Below, piece after piece: positions 5,173-5,834 of a stretch of DNA of 5,834 bases. The translations under genes and the position numbers were made by a program. The number at the start of each line of letters is the position of its first letter. Position 1 is the first letter of the stretch. The notes beneath the pieces were generated by a model, which made no database searches, had not been told where the DNA came from, and saw nothing but the letters and a program-made list of their open reading frames with translations. Source of the stretch: an uncultured Collinsella sp. (GTDB lineage Bacteria > Actinomycetota > Coriobacteriia > Coriobacteriales > Coriobacteriaceae); NCBI GenBank assembly GCA_958424475.1, contig CATZTY010000077.1, positions 1-5,834 on the forward strand, written 5' to 3'.

Positions 5173-5834
5173 GATTCTCGCCGTCGACATGGACAAGACG
5201 CTGCTGACCGACGAGCGCGTGCTGCCCCAGGGTCTTGATGAGCGCCTAGACAAGCTCGCCGACGCCGACATCGTATTCTGCCCCGCCAGCGGACGTCCCG
5301 CCCCCAAGCTCGAGGAGATGTTCGAGGGCGTCAAGAACCGCCTCGCCTTTTGTCCCGACAACGGAGCGTGCGTGATCTATCGCGGCAGCTATATCTATAA
5401 GAGCACTATTGACGTGGAGCTGTATCAGCAGGTCTTGAGCCGTGCCTCGGAGGATCCGCGCGCTGTCCCCGTCCTTTGCTGCTTCGACGAGTTCTACGCG
5501 CTTGCCCGCGACCATCAATACCACGACGAGATCAGCGTCTACTACAACACAATCAACTACGTCGACAGCTTTGATGGCATTGATTTCGAGTCCAACAAGA
5601 TTTCGGTCTTCTTCCCCGGCTACGACGCCGAGCCCGCTTTCCGCGAGACCTATAGTCCCGAGTTCTCGGACAAGCTCTACGTCACCAACGCCGGGCGCGA
5701 GTGGATCGACTTCATGAACTTGGGCGTCGACAAGGGCGCCGGCGTCGCGCATCTTTGCGAGCACCTGGGCATCGATATCGCCGATGCCGCCGCCGTGGGC
5801 GACACCTACAACGACATCCCCATGCTGGAGCGCG
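5132..5834 (+). CDS. Cof-type HAD-family phosphatase, 5' part (3' end outside window)
   Basis: Predicted cytosolic haloacid-dehalogenase-superfamily hydrolase (HAD-IIB, Cof/YbjI-like), a group of Mg-dependent phosphatases acting on sugar phosphates, flavin or other phosphorylated metabolites; the substrate cannot be read from the sequence. 234 codons are in the window, and by comparison with usual family lengths only some tens of residues are missing. Motif I is DMDKTLL with Asp19 (nucleophile) and Asp21 (general acid); motif II is the Ser in SGRP (Ser53); motif III is probably Lys201 in DKGAGV; motif IV is GDTYNDIPML with Asp224 and Asp228. The large insert between motifs II and III (about 80-185) is the C2-type cap that sets specificity. 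No signal peptide or membrane segment is seen. The ATG is supported by GAAAGG 9 bases upstream. It is divergent from argG and shows normal GC-rich codon use, unlike the DNA just before it. Confidence 0.92.
   Translation, partial: MQTYESDANIGNIKILAVDMDKTLLTDERVLPQGLDERLDKLADADIVFCPASGRPAPKLEEMFEGVKNRLAFCPDNGACVIYRGSYIYKSTIDVELYQQVLSRASEDPRAVPVLCCFDEFYALARDHQYHDEISVYYNTINYVDSFDGIDFESNKISVFFPGYDAEPAFRETYSPEFSDKLYVTNAGREWIDFMNLGVDKGAGVAHLCEHLGIDIADAAAVGDTYNDIPMLER

Overview
The window is ordinary bacterial chromosome with high GC at third codon positions and AAAGG/GGAG-type ribosome binding sites. No mobile element, CRISPR array, tRNA or rRNA is visible. Composition and protein style suggest a moderately GC-rich actinobacterium, most likely a Coriobacteriia gut species of the Collinsella type. 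That assignment is an inference from the look of the proteins, with no marker gene to confirm it.

Layout, left to right. (1) The 3' end of rpiB (+, cut by the left edge, stop at 428). (2) A 177-bp convergent intergenic region with two strong hairpin terminators, an interrupted palindrome between them, and two copies of a 17-bp direct repeat. (3) ndk (-, 606-1010), followed upstream by a 387-bp spacer that holds a plausible ndk promoter overlapped by a CG-centred operator-like palindrome, a stretch of unknown function, and the argH terminator. (4) argH (-, 1398-2828). (5) A small gene of 56 codons (-, 2947-3117) with a strong ribosome binding site, and then a perfect 12-bp hairpin that probably ends the argG transcript. 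(6) argG (-, 3351-4577). (7) A 554-bp divergent region of lower GC, containing an uncertain 152-codon reading frame. (8) The 5' part of a Cof-type HAD phosphatase gene (+, from 5132, cut by the right edge).

Functionally, argG and argH encode the last two steps of arginine synthesis: citrulline plus aspartate gives argininosuccinate, which gives arginine plus fumarate. They lie in order on one strand but are separated by 522 bp, a terminator-like hairpin and the small gene, so they are not a tight operon. rpiB (pentose phosphate isomerisation) and ndk (nucleoside triphosphate balancing) are housekeeping genes whose transcripts converge.

I see no clear new defence or mobile system. The points most worth following are the small gene between argG and argH, the 17-nt complementarity between the rpiB and ndk 3' UTRs, the palindrome over the ndk promoter, and the low-GC reading frame upstream of the HAD gene.
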